Position numbers and translations under genes: made by a program. The notes beneath the pieces are model-generated. The model saw only the letters and a list, made by a program, of their open reading frames with translations. It had not been told where the DNA came from and did not search any database. This document shows positions 45,253-55,995 of a stretch of 64,000 nucleotides of DNA, piece after piece. Position 1 is the first letter of the stretch. Each line of letters begins with the position of its first letter. The DNA lies in contig JAFEMH010000341.1 of NCBI GenBank assembly GCA_022495995.1, positions 496,001 to 560,000 of the forward strand. Reading direction: 5' to 3'. Source of the DNA: Adenophora triphylla var. japonica. Its lineage: Eukaryota; Streptophyta; Magnoliopsida; Asterales; Campanulaceae.

Positions 45253-45871
45253 CAAGTCTTTTCTCAAGATCCTCTTATTGCCATTTGCAAACACATTAGT
45301 TTATTTAGGCATTTTATTGTATTTTAGATCTTTTTAGCGAGGTTAGCGAGTTAAGAGGTAGACCGTGCTTGAACTCATCAAGAAGTTTTTAACTTGTAAT
45401 GAACAAGAAATATTATTTTAAAAATTAATCAAGACACATTTCATGGAAATTCAAATGCCTTTATTGATTGGGACCCGTTTTATGAAAAGCTGAAATACCC
45501 TTTACTATTTTTAGGACGCACTTCATGGAAGCTTAATCGTCCTTTTTATTGCTTAGGACACATTTCATGGAAACTTAATCGTCCTTTTTATTGTTTAGAC
45601 CGAACCATATATGGTACCTACGTTCCCCTTTTACAAGAAAGGCTAAGGGGCTCGAGGTCTTCGTAGTTCATTACGGTGAACTAATAATTTTTTATGTGCG
45701 GCCATGTCTTTTGCCTAGACCGCCCTTTTTGGGGTTTTCGGCCTAGTTGGGCATTACTCTTTTTGCACTAAGATTTTTTTCTTTTTTTTTTTTTTTTTAT
45801 GTGCGGCCACTGTCTTTTGCCTAGGTTGCCCTTTTTGGGGTCTTCGACCTAGTGGGCATTACTCTTTTTGC

Positions 45872-45908
<37 letters not shown>

Positions 45909-46000
45909 CATAGTATCTTCGGAGTTTATCACCGTTGACCGGGTGGACAAAGGGATTGCCATCCAAGTACGCAAGCTTCATTGCTCCTCCTGACGGTATT
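45253..46000. repeat. Convergent spacer of D with repeats and T tracts
   Basis: Repeats with TTTCATGGAA(A/G)CTTAATCGTCC at 45425-45610 match those of B (12955-13110). T tracts lie at about 45776-45800 and 45876-45905, and a duplicated segment (TTTATGTGCGGCCA, TTTTGCCTAG) surrounds them. No gene. Confidence 0.6.
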
Positions 46001-47330
46001 TTACGCACCACATAAGGGCCGATCCAGGACGGGTTCCCATTTTCCCAGGGTTGTCTGCGGTAGGGGCTTTACTTTCGGCACCAAGTCGCCTTCTTTGATG
46101 TCTACGGCCTTGACCTTTTTATCAAACGCTCGGCCATTCGCCTCACAGTAGGCTCGGGTGTGTTCCATGGCTTTTAGCCTTCTCTCGTCAAGCAGGGCTA
46201 ATTCATCATGCCGGCTGCGCAACCATTCCACTTCATTGACCTTGTTTTCCGGGAGGACCCTTAATGATGGGATTTCCAACTCCGCTGGTAACACTTTGCT
46301 TCCATCCCGTAAGTTAGGGCAAAAGGAGTTTCTCCTGTGGCTGTTCGACAGACGTTCTATAGCCCCAAAGTGCTAGGTGCGGCTTTTCGGGCCAATCACG
46401 ACCACGGGTGGCCATCTTAGGATGATCCGTTCGAGTGTCTTATTAGCGGCTTCCACGGCTCCATTGGTGCGAGGTGCATGCGGGGACGACTTGTGGCGAG
46501 TAACTACGAATTCGACGGCGGTCTATCGCAGTCTCCTTCGAAGTGTGACCCATTATCGAAATGATCTCGTTGGGCACCCCATATCTGCACATTATGTTTT
46601 CTTTGATGAACTGGGCTACTTTTCTAGAAGTGAGGACCTTGTAGGACTTGGCCTCTACCCACTTGGTGAAGTAGTCAATGGCTACCAAAACGAACTCGTG
46701 CCCATTGCTTCCTGCCGGGGATATTTTCCCTATCACGTCAATGCCCCAAGTTGCAAACGGCCAAGGAGTCGTCATGCGATGCAGGTCATGAGGTGGGAGA
46801 TGGTTGAGGTTGGCAAACCGCTGGCATTTGTCGCGAGTTCGGACGTCTTGAACGCAGTCTGTTTCCATGGAGATCCAGTAGTAACCCATTCTGAGGATCA
46901 CTTGCATCAGGGCTCTGGCATTCATGTGAGGACCGCAGGGACCATTGTGGACTTCGGTCATCAACTCTCTGGCTCTTTCTTGAGTGACACATAAGAGGAG
47001 TGGTCCTTGATACCGCTTCTTGTATAGGTTGCCTCCTAGAATGACATAATGAGAAGCCAACCTTTTCAGGGCTTGTAAGCTCTTGGCTCTGACTCCTTCT
47101 TTTGGTCTACCTTCTTCGTCTCTGAAAGCTGACTCTCCGTCTTTGAGGAATTGGTAAATACGATTGTACCAAGGTTCCTTTATAGGCTCGGGTCCCGAGT
47201 CCACTTCTGAGAAAGCTGGGGCTTCTCTTCTACCCACTACGAAGGGCTTTATGGCTTTTCCCTCGGGGATCTCTACCAAGGAGGCTAGAGTAGCTAGAGC
47301 ATCTGCGAATCTGTTCTTTTCCCTTGGCAA
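46001..47330 (-). pseudogene. Integrase of element D, broken
   Basis: The zinc domain (VHNGPCGPHMNARAL to RDKCQRF) has lost its first C-x2-C Cys (Arg in its place). The core has Asp in WGIDVIG. At the second Asp the frame reads IISIMGH, out of register by a small indel, and the Glu region is shifted too. The C-terminal part lies in another frame (46001-46294). It could not make active integrase as read. Confidence 0.85.
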
Positions 47331-47894
47331 GTAGTGGAAAGTTACTTCTCGGGCTGTCGATCAACTCCTCCATATGGGCATGATACCGTTGCGGATTAGG
47401 GTCTACGATCTTCCACTTGTTGGAGACTTGGTTGATGATCGGGGGCGAGTCTCCAGTAAACTTTGAGCTCCTTGACATTTCTTTCTAAGGCGGCCTCCAG
47501 GCCAGCAATGCGAGGCTTCATACTCGGCGGCATTGTTCGTGGCGGGAAAGTTCAACTTGAGGAGCTATGGGGGTATGCTCATCTTTCGGATCGACCAATA
47601 GCATTCCTACACCATTTCCTCTTTTGTTAGCGGCTCAGTCAAAGAACAAGCGCCATCTATTTTCGTGCTCAACTGCAAAGATCCCTTCATCTGAAATTGG
47701 GGTTCGAGGCCCTCTGTCTTCATTGCGGGGAAGTTCGCCGGGTGATCGACAATGCTTGACCCTTGATGGCCTTCTACGGTCACATAGTTGATGTCGTGAT
47801 ACGCCAAGAAGAAGGACCACTTCGCTAGACGCATCGATAGGGAAGGCTTGTCAAAGATGTACTTGATGGGGTCCATTTTCGAGACCAAGTTCAC
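47331..47894 (-). pseudogene. Archaeal-type RNase H of D, fragmented
   Basis: The connection segment (YIFDKPSLSMRLAKWSFFLA) and pieces of the second RNase H are seen in several frames. The block matching VYGDSALIINQV in B is changed by indels at about 47440-47460 (ACTCGCCCCCG for ACTCAGCCCTG). Confidence 0.75.
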
Positions 47895-49173
47895 GGGGGT
47901 GGGCTTGCATATAATGCTTCAACTTGCCGACTACCCGGACCGATCTGCCACAGGTCTTTTCACACGGCCCGAATAATTGAGCTCACTCCCCTGTAGCTTC
48001 CGGTGACAAAGTAAATGGCATTTTCTACCGAGAGTCTTTCTTCTCTTGAGCAAGCATAGCCCCAAGCTGCCGTATACGCGACGGTTAGATAGAGCGAGAA
48101 GAGGCTTTGTCTATGTGGGGGGCATAGTGCGGGGATGCACTAAGTATGCCTTGATGCGGTCAAAGGCGTCTTGGCATTCTTCGGTCCATTACGTGTCCAC
48201 ATTCTTCTTCATGGGCTCGCACATAGTGGTCAGTGATTGACAAAACGGGCGATGTACTTGCAATTTTCCCATGAAGCTTTTGACTTGTCTGCAGGTTTGA
48301 GGTGGCCTCATATCCATGATAGCTTTGATCTTTCGGGGTCAACTTCTATACCTCGCTCAGTGACCATGTACCCGAGCACTTTTCCCCTTGTCACTCCGAA
48401 GGTGCATTTGGCGGGGTTTAGTCTCATGGAATCTTTGTCTCGGCCTCTCGAAAAGAATTTTCGTAGGTCAACAAAGTGCTTGCCCACCTTCTCCTTTGGA
48501 GTGGATTATCATGTCGTCTACGTAGACCTCAATCTCCTTGTGGATCATGTCATGAAAAAGTGCGGTCAGCTGCCCTTTGGTAAGTAGCCCGGCATTCTTG
48601 AGCCGAATGGCATTGCGTATAACAGTAGGTTCCCCACGGTGTGGTGAAGGCCGTCTTTTCTTGGTCTTCCTCGGCCATCTTGATCTGGTTGTAGCTGCAA
48701 AACCATCAACGAAGGATTTGACTTCGTAGTTGGCGTGGAGTCCACCGGGATGTCTATGTTTGGCGAGAGGGTAGTCGTCTTTGGGCCGGCCTTGTTCGAT
48801 CTCGGAAATCCACACACAGCCGCACCTTCCCATTGGCCTTGGTTACGGTCACGATGTTGGACAACCATGTCGGGTATTCAATGACTACGATGAATCCTAC
48901 CCGCAGTAGCTTCTCAATTTCTTCTTTGACTGTAGAGACCATTCCGGCTTGATCTTTCTTAGTTTCGCTTTGCGGCTTGGCATCCGGTGCTAGAGGGATT
49001 ACGTGTTCTACTATCGAACCGTCTAGCCCCGGCATATCTTTGTATGACCATGCAAACACGTCGACGTATTCTCTCGAGCACTCGATTAGTCTGTCCCTTT
49101 CAACCCCCTGGAAGAAGCTTCCAATCTGTGTCTCTTTAGGTTCCTCAATAGTACCCAAGTTCACACTTATCAA
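47895..49173 (-). pseudogene. Reverse transcriptase and first RNase H of D, fragmented
   Basis: The N-terminal 139 codons (48754-49173) are open and keep CVDFRD, with the Arg codon that is TGA in A and B. The core continues in shifting frames with YVDD (about 48514-48525) and the MRPPQT region, to a broken RNase H near 48050. Many frame changes are single-base losses relative to B. Confidence 0.85.
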
Positions 49174-50026
49174 AACCTCCTCGGCGGCTTGGGCCCGGTT
49201 TTCCTCTTTTACGAAACCTGCTTAAAGATTTCTTTAATGTATTGTTCGTTTAGTGTGTTTGCATCTTGTTCAAATGATTCATTATTAACTGTTGTTAAGT
49301 TTTGAGTTAATTTATCATTTGTTAAGTTGGCAATAAAGAGGATAATCGAGAAAGATTTGTCATTTCATTCAAGATAAGGGGAAAGATGACATCGATTACA
49401 TTTTCATAATCCTCGGGCGTGAGGCCTTCGGATGACTACGAGGACTCGGAATTCGAAGATTCCCGACTCAACCGAATAGACAACGGGTGTTTGACACGAC
49501 CGGGTTGAGGAGGACGGGGTACCAATCCAAGCTCCGTGATCATTTCTTTGTCGATCGGCTATCGGCCCCGAGAATGTCTCCCAATTCTTTAATGGCATTT
49601 ACGTCTTAGTCACCAAAGTGCGAGGATCAAAATGACTTTCACCATCGTCTCCAATAACGGCAACTATCTCATCATCTCGAATCGAAGTCGATCAAGTCTG
49701 GGATTTGTGCTTCTTCGTCAAACAACTCTTGCAAACCCCATTGATCGTCTTCACCTTGCCGGCGACTTCTATCTGGCTGATCTTTGGATAAGCTAACTCA
49801 AAGGCGGAGAAGTCCATTGTCCCGGATGCCGACCTTTTGACACCGGCCGGATTTCCTTTGAAGACGTACTCATTACGAACGGTAGTGGTAGCCCCAGGGA
49901 TATCTGGCAAATCAAGGAACATTCTTCGAACGGGATTGGTGGCTTTCCCTAACTTTCTCAAGGTTCTCTAGAAGGGTTTTACGCAAGGAGATCCGCGATC
50001 ACTTTCATCATATTGTGTCCCTCCTT
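49174..50026 (-). pseudogene. Linker between protease and RT of D
   Basis: Two pieces (49692-49961 and 49404-49598) match parts of A's 26338-27390 ORF (MRKLGKATNPVRRMFLDLPD against MRKLAQDLKRFRGL; MPLKNWETFSGP against MPLKKWVTFTGP). Role unknown. Confidence 0.5.
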
Positions 50027-50434
50027 TTATAAAGTAATGGGTCGAGAGGCAAGACGGTAAGGATGGAGCTGGATCCCTTCACCTTTCTTGCCTTTAGCTT
50101 TTCCGGCATCCCGAGAGTTTGGTTTGTACCCCAAGCCATATCTGGTAGTCTGCTCCTTCACATCAATGATGGTGTTACGACCTTGAAGTCTTCTACCCAA
50201 TCCAAGTCCCGGAAGATAGCTCATTTTTCGCATCATCCTCATGGCAGGAGGGATTTTATCTAAAGTAGTTGTGAGGTCAGTGCAACACACTTGTGCCTTG
50301 GAAGAAGCTACTGAGAATCCGGTCAATGCTAACCCTTCATCATCATGCTTGATCTCCAATATCGGGATGTCCCCGGTCTTTGGTTCCTTCTCTTGTGACC
50401 TTGTCCCCATAAATGGTGGTGATAGTTCCATCAC
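50027..50434 (-). pseudogene. G-patch-like segment after the protease of D
   Basis: The motif MMRKMSYLPGLGLGRRLQG has the glycine pattern of a G-patch, an RNA-binding module that follows protease in some plant Ty3/gypsy elements and in betaretroviruses. The frame overlaps the protease frame at its start by one register, so a frameshift lies near 50400. Confidence 0.65.
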
Positions 50435-50990
50435 TCGACTGAAATTTGACGCACTGATGCAAAGTAGAGGCTACCCCATTTATCTGGTGGATCCAAGGCC
50501 GTCCCAGCAAGGCAGTAAATGAAATCGGAATGTCAATAACTTGAAAGTCAACATCCATGACCTTTTTTCCGAACCACATCTTGAGAGTGGCGATCCCCAA
50601 AACTGATCGTGCAGTGGAGTCGTAGGCCTTAATAGTCTGACTAGAAGGCTTTAAGTCCGTTGGCTTCAGATCCAATAAATCCATCATCTTAGCCGGCAAG
50701 ACATTCATTGCAGACCCCGTCAACTAGTACTCGTGGCAATCGACGCTCTTCTAAGCTGGACCGTGATGTAAAGAGGTTCGTTGTGACTAGCCCCATACTT
50801 TGGCGAGGTCCAATTCGGTGAAGGTAATGATGTTTCCATAGTGGATATTTCCAATCATTTGGACGACTTCATCAGGGGTGACATCTATGGGCACCATGGT
50901 CTTGGCCAAACTTTCTTCTAGTTTCAACTTATGAGGGTATGAAGAGGTTAACAGGGACCATAAGGAGATATTGGCTTGGGTACACTTCAA
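50343..50990 (-). pseudogene. Aspartic protease of element D
   Basis: The region begins CTQANISLWSLLTSSYPHK and IITFTELDLAKVWG, then the active-site block reads VLVDG in one frame and GSAMNVLP in the next, so one base is missing in the D-G-G-S. It goes on to LGIATLKMWF and FTALLGRPWIHQINGVASTL, the flap and hydrophobic parts. The layout fits Ogre/Tat proteases. It would cleave the gag-pol polyprotein if intact. A and B lack it. Confidence 0.75.
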
Positions 50991-51877
50991 CTGAGTTAGG
51001 ACTGGATCCTCCTTATCGAGTCGGGCTTTTCGCTTCTAGCTTATAAGGTCTTTTATCTGTCTTTGGTTCCGAGACGGCATTCCTTTTGTCACCCCTAGAG
51101 CTTTGCCGATACTCATCTGTCCGCACCGAGTCATCACATAGACATTGGATTTTCCTTGGTCATCATTCCTACCGGGAGGATTACTGTCAATTCTTTCAAA
51201 GTCGAGGCGGATTCTTGCGGCGTATGGCCAATTCTCGCCGATTGATCTCGATTGACGGCGCCATCGGAAGCATAGGCGGCTTCCCAAATCCGGGTCCCAG
51301 GTTACCGGCTTTTTGACCTTTTCACATTCTCCGTTTAAAGCTTTCACAGTCTCATTCAAACTTTTCAAAGTCGACATGCAACAATTATCACTTCCGGATT
51401 TTGGAGCTTGGCAAATGGCTTTCTCATCCGATCCTAGCAACTTCTTTAACGAGTAGGATCACATTCCTCATCACCGTCAAGCATGTCTTTTCTTTCCCCT
51501 GGGGTCAACCTTTTGACGGCATTTTGGACATTGGCTAAACACTTTCGAAATGGGAAATTCCATCATCAATAAGGATTTCTGGGGTCAAACCTCATGGCGG
51601 GTTCCTTTTCCTTACCGTCAGAGATATTTTCCGGGCTTTAAGCTTCCGGGCTAACCACTCCTCTATTGTCCCTTAGGCACTTCGACCGTGTCTTCATCGG
51701 TGTCACTACGGTAGCTCTCGTGGGAACTTTCGTCTTGGCTCTTATGACCAATGAGGGCAAAAGCAGTCGGGATACTTGACGCCATATGAGGGGTATCTCG
51801 AGACTCTTCCTCGGGCTTAGGGATTACCAGAAGACATCATTATCATCGTAGGACATAAAGGGGACTCGGGGTCGCCT
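50991..51877 (-). pseudogene. Decayed gag/pre-protease region of D
   Basis: Only short pieces are open, the longest at 51036-51440. I see no capsid core or CCHC knuckle. It links the first ORF to the protease. Confidence 0.35.
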
Positions 51878-52636
51878 CTAAACTCGTGACTCTTTCCAAG
51901 GCATCCATACATTCTTCTTCGACCAAGTTTCAGGAGTGACTACTAACACCGTGATAGAGTCTACCCTTCCCGATGAGAGTTTGGCTTCGGCGACACTTAC
52001 ATGTTCTAGATCGGTGGGAGGAGCCCACTTCCCTCTTTTGGCTAAAGCTTCGATCAAGTCTCTCCATTCACCTACCAAGTCCTTGTACGGAGTATTGAAC
52101 TCTAGGATATAGGACTCATACACTACCTCATCCTTCTCCGAGCCTTTGCATAGGCTGCAGACACACTTTGAAGTGATTTCATCCCCTGTTCCAGTCCGTG
52201 GCTTTACTGCCTCATCTTGCCCTTCGGGTTTCACTTCCGTAGGCTCCAAGTCCATTCCTTCTACCGAACTGTCATCATCATTTGTAAATCCACCCATTCC
52301 TATTCTCATTCCCGACCGACTCTTCGCCGTAGCTATCTCGAGAGGTAGGCAAATTCCACGTGCGTTGACAAAATTGGAAAGGTCAAACTGGCACTGGGAT
52401 TCCAAGGTAGGGAAATTTGGCTCTGGCTGAAAGGAGGAAAAAGGTCCCATGGAGGGATTTAGAGGAAGCGAGGGTGTCGGGACCCTAACAACTTGGGGTA
52501 TTGGAGGAGACTGAGAAAGGACAGTCTTTGGCGATGGGTCATATGAAGATGGGGGAGGGCATTGGTTATAGGCTAGCTCTTCTTCCCTGGTCATCTGGTT
52601 ACCCAAACCAAAGATCCTTTCTGTCAAATCGGTCAT
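51878..52636 (-). CDS. First ORF of element D, unrecognised
   Basis: 252 codons, starting 100 bases after the 3' splice site (exon start 52737). A proline-rich front half is followed by an acidic stretch (DDDSSVEGMDLEPTEVKPEG). A CVCSLC pair of cysteines comes next, and the end is more regular. I do not recognise the family. Position fits either gag N-terminus or the extra ORF that Ogre elements carry before gag. Confidence 0.45.
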   Translation of the reverse strand: MTDLTERIFGLGNQMTREEELAYNQCPPPSSYDPSPKTVLSQSPPIPQVVRVPTPSLPLNPSMGPFSSFQPEPNFPTLESQCQFDLSNFVNARGICLPLEIATAKSRSGMRIGMGGFTNDDDSSVEGMDLEPTEVKPEGQDEAVKPRTGTGDEITSKCVCSLCKGSEKDEVVYESYILEFNTPYKDLVGEWRDLIEALAKRGKWAPPTDLEHVSVAEAKLSSGRVDSITVLVVTPETWSKKNVWMPWKESRV

Positions 52637-52736
52637 TCGACTCTCTCGAACTGATGAAACCGAGGATTACTGCGAACCGTCGAGGATTACTGCGCTAACA
52701 AGTCGCCGACCCGGTGTTCTCACCAAATTCTTTCTC

Positions 52737-54364
52737 GCTGCGGGAAAGGGATAGGAAAGGTTTAGACTCGGGGTAGGTGTTTAGGTGAAGGCTCTGTGCA
52801 ATATGCAAATTAGAATCTTCAAGTTTACTTAAAACGGTATCTTTTATTAATATCTATTTGGTTGGAAAAGGGGTTACGCCCTTCTTTTTCACAACTACTC
52901 TAGATCCTGGATCGGTGGGTTCCGTCACTACGTCTATAAGCCCCTCGTATTCCACTCCGTATTTCGACCTCCCGGGGTGGACAGGGCGAGGTCCTATAGG
53001 GCACGCGGATCCCACCGACCAAGAGTAAAGAACGCTCCTATCGGGTCTAGCGGGTCATAGGACCTTTCAACGCACGAGCGATGCGGATTATAGTCAAGGC
53101 AATACCGTGAAAGTCTCGTCTCTCGCCTCGACGGATCTTTGACGTGAGTTTCGCTTGAGCGAATGACGGTTTTTGACTTTCGGTAATGTCCGAGAATATA
53201 ATAGGCATGGGTCGGGCGGCAAAAGCCGGATGACACAAATGTCACATTGAACTTCGTTGCATACGCGGCGCGAGTCGGAATCGAAGTCAATCTTGGTCAA
53301 GATCTTGCCAATTTTTCCTTGTCGGAATTTTGGCGAGCTTCGCTTGAGCGAAAGATCTTTTATTTTGGCAAAGACTTGGTCTTGACTTTTACGCATTCCG
53401 TGCGGGTCAAGGTCAATAGTCAATGTCGGAGTCAAGATCCCACCGATTTTCCTTGTCGGAATTTCGGCGGAAATTTCGCTTGAGCGAAAATCTTGGTTTC
53501 CGTTATGAGCTAAGGCTTGACCTTTACGAGGGTAATGCAACTGGGCTATATGACACGGACTAGACCAAAAACCAACCAAAAGTCACGGATTTTTGAAACG
53601 TGTGACACGGACCGTGCATTGGTCGACACCGGCCGCCATGGGGAGGTTGGGATGATTCCGTGCGCGCCCGGGAGCATCGTAAGAGGCTGTCCGTGATCGG
53701 CACAGGAACCACCCTCGGGTTTGAAGGACGTGCGTGCAAAAGTGTACAGGATATATCAGGTGCGCGTAGTGTGCGGTCTCCTAAAATTGTTCCTTTTTGA
53801 GTTAAAACAGAGATTTTCATAAATGTGTTTTAAAGGAATGATTTTCGGGACGGGGAAAATGCAACACATAAGCACGTAAATTTTCTGGGAGCCCTAGTCC
53901 GTCATGGAGCTGAATAGCCCCAAGCTGCTAGGACTGCCAGATTAACCATGATTTTTCCTGGTGGAATTGCCACTGAGGTCGTATGGTCAGAATCCTATGA
54001 GGATTAGCCGTACGACTGCATGGATCAATTTTCCAGGTTCCACTCCTTTTGCTATTTTTCGGGTTGTTTCCCGTTCAAAGTATGCACAGATTCCAAGATG
54101 CAAATGATGCAATGCAAGGTAAAAGAAAGCAAGCACGATTAATGAAATCGGCGATGGGAGTCTAACCCGCTCAAAGGGAAAAGCTTTTTGTATTTTTTTC
54201 AAAATTTTTTTTCAAAAAGGGGATACTGGTACGTGGGATTGTTAAACCACCTTGTTATCCCAAGCCCCGGGTTAGGGAGCGATACAGGAAGGGTAAGTGG
54301 GGTCCACCTATATACCAAGTATCGACTTTTGTTTTGAAAATAAAGCTTTTCTCCTTTGGGATGA
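52737..54364 (-). other. Leader of element D
   Basis: About 1.6 kb without a gene, related to the B leader. The 3' splice site (CCCTTTCCCGCAG) ends at 52738. A duplicated segment near 53280-53500 (core TCTTGCCAATTTTTCCTTGT) corresponds to that of B. A worn palindrome pair is at 53978-54016. Confidence 0.5.
53978..54016 (-). promoter_or_regulatory. Worn palindrome pair in the D leader
   Basis: GTCGTATGGT (53978-53987) and GCCGTACGAC (54007-54016), 29 bp apart. The departures from GCCG(YR)CGGC are C-to-T or G-to-A changes. Confidence 0.55.
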
Positions 54365-54382
54365 TCCCCAGCGGTGTCGCCA
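54365..54382 (-). other. Primer-binding site of D, tRNA-Arg
   Basis: TGGCGACACCGCTGGGGA on the minus strand, three bases after the LTR. Two mismatches to the tRNA-Arg end as I recall it. Confidence 0.7.
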
Positions 54383-54385
54383 AAC

Positions 54386-55990
54386 TGTGAATGTGTGCCC
54401 AAAATTTTTGTTTATTGGAATTCACGCGAGTTTGAAGACATCCGAGTTATTTGAAAACGGAGTCGCCACGCCATTTTGATTACCTCAAAACTTTGAAAAA
54501 AGGTTTTATGGGTTCGGAGGTTAAGTTACCCCTTGGGAAGAACGTTTGGCGTTCACCCAAAGTGCCTTGCCGGAGCAAGTCTCCCTAGATTTCATTAATC
54601 GTGTTTGCTTGCGTGCTTTCTTTGTGTGCATGTGTTTGAAAATAAGGGGGGGGAATGTCCCAAGTTATCTTCCGGACGTACAAACCATTTGTTGGTTGTC
54701 GCTCGGGATTCCTTGGAATTTATGTATTTGGGATTATGATCCCGTCCTCATCTTATGACTTATGATCATCGCATTTTTAAGCCTTGGGACCCTCGGGACT
54801 TGCGTGATCGAGAGAATGACTCTCTTTTGGGTCAAAGATGAGGTTCTTTAGGAAGGAATGTCCTTAGCCCATCAATCCTACGCCTTAAGACGGTCGAGCT
54901 CGTATAAAGGCTTCATACTCATTCTTAAGCGATAATCGGAGATATAGGGTTCAAGGTTATCCTTTTCCTAAAGAAATCATGAACCTTTAATGGAAGGAAC
55001 GATGCAAAGATGAGAACTTTTACACCGGTCCGTTCCAAGGTTGGGGGAAAGGGGAAATGCATGATAAAAAAAATGACTCTTTAATGAAAAGATGACATTT
55101 TGGTTTTAGCAAATGATGCTTTTTGATTGAAAGAAATGATCTTTATGCAAATGATGCATAAAGATTTGATTTTTATGCAAATGATGCATTGAAAAAAAAG
55201 GGTTTTGATGCAAAGGATGCATTTTCATTGAAAAAGATTTGATCTTTATATGCAAATGATGCATAAAGATGACATTTTTATTGGAAAATAGGGATTTTAG
55301 GTGCAAAGGATGCACCTTTATGAAAAAGACTACATTTTTATGACAAATGAGGTCTTAATGCATGCAAAGGGGAAAGGGGGTGATAAAGATATGATCTTTA
55401 TGAATAAATGCCAAGTCCCAAGCAAGATATATGAATGCAATGAGCAAGTATATCAATTAAAATGCAAGGTTAGGGCGTGCGAGGTTACCAATCGTTTCCT
55501 TCGCTTCTTCGGACGGAGCTAGGAGGAGAGGTTCTTCTTGGGTCTTCAAGGAGGAGGGAGATGGCTTCTTGAGCTTCTTCTTCACCTTCTTGGACTTCCA
55601 GCAGCTCCTTGGGGGATCTTCTTCGTATTATGAGAGTATTATGCTTCTTGTTGATGATTAAAATGGGTAGAGGAGGGCTCTATTTATAGGCGATGGATAA
55701 GGCTAATGAAGCCGTGCGGCTGCAGGCTCTTTGCAAATGAGGCCGTGCGGTCTTATCCATAATGACTCAGCATTCTAGAACCATGCAAGGTGGCATCATT
55801 CTAGAAGCTTCTCCCTAATTAAGAAAAACGTGTTTCTTAATTAGGAAGGCTCCCTTCAGCCCTTAATTTTAAATTTGGACTGTTCCAGGACATTTCCGGA
55901 ACACTAGGAAGGTCCGGGGAATTACCGGGAAATTTACCGAAATGTCGGGAAAATTAACCGGAAGGCATGAGCCAGATTTGGGTACTTACA
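54386..55990 (-). repeat. 5' LTR of element D
   Basis: 1605 bp, TGTAAGTACCC at 55990 to ACATTCACA at 54386 on the minus strand. TATA at 55681-55689, palindromes at 55711-55720 and 55742-55751, hairpin 54531-54561, PBS-core copy 54459-54468. Confidence 0.95.
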
Positions 55991-55995
55991 ATTGG
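55991..55995. repeat. Target-site duplication of element D (right, ATTGG)
   Basis: Exact copy of 37789-37793. Confidence 0.93.

Larger units (their letters stand above)
37794..55990 (-). mobile_element. Element D: Ogre/Tat-like Ty3/gypsy retrotransposon nested in C
   Basis: 18.2 kb, minus orientation, LTRs 54386-55990 (5') and 37794-39399 (3'), with ATTGG on both sides. It keeps more than A and B: a protease and a G-patch-like segment precede RT. The PMD and DUF7745-like genes lie on the plus strand. The LTRs are nearly identical over about 1.45 kb, so insertion is recent, yet gag-pol is full of small indels. Confidence 0.93.
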
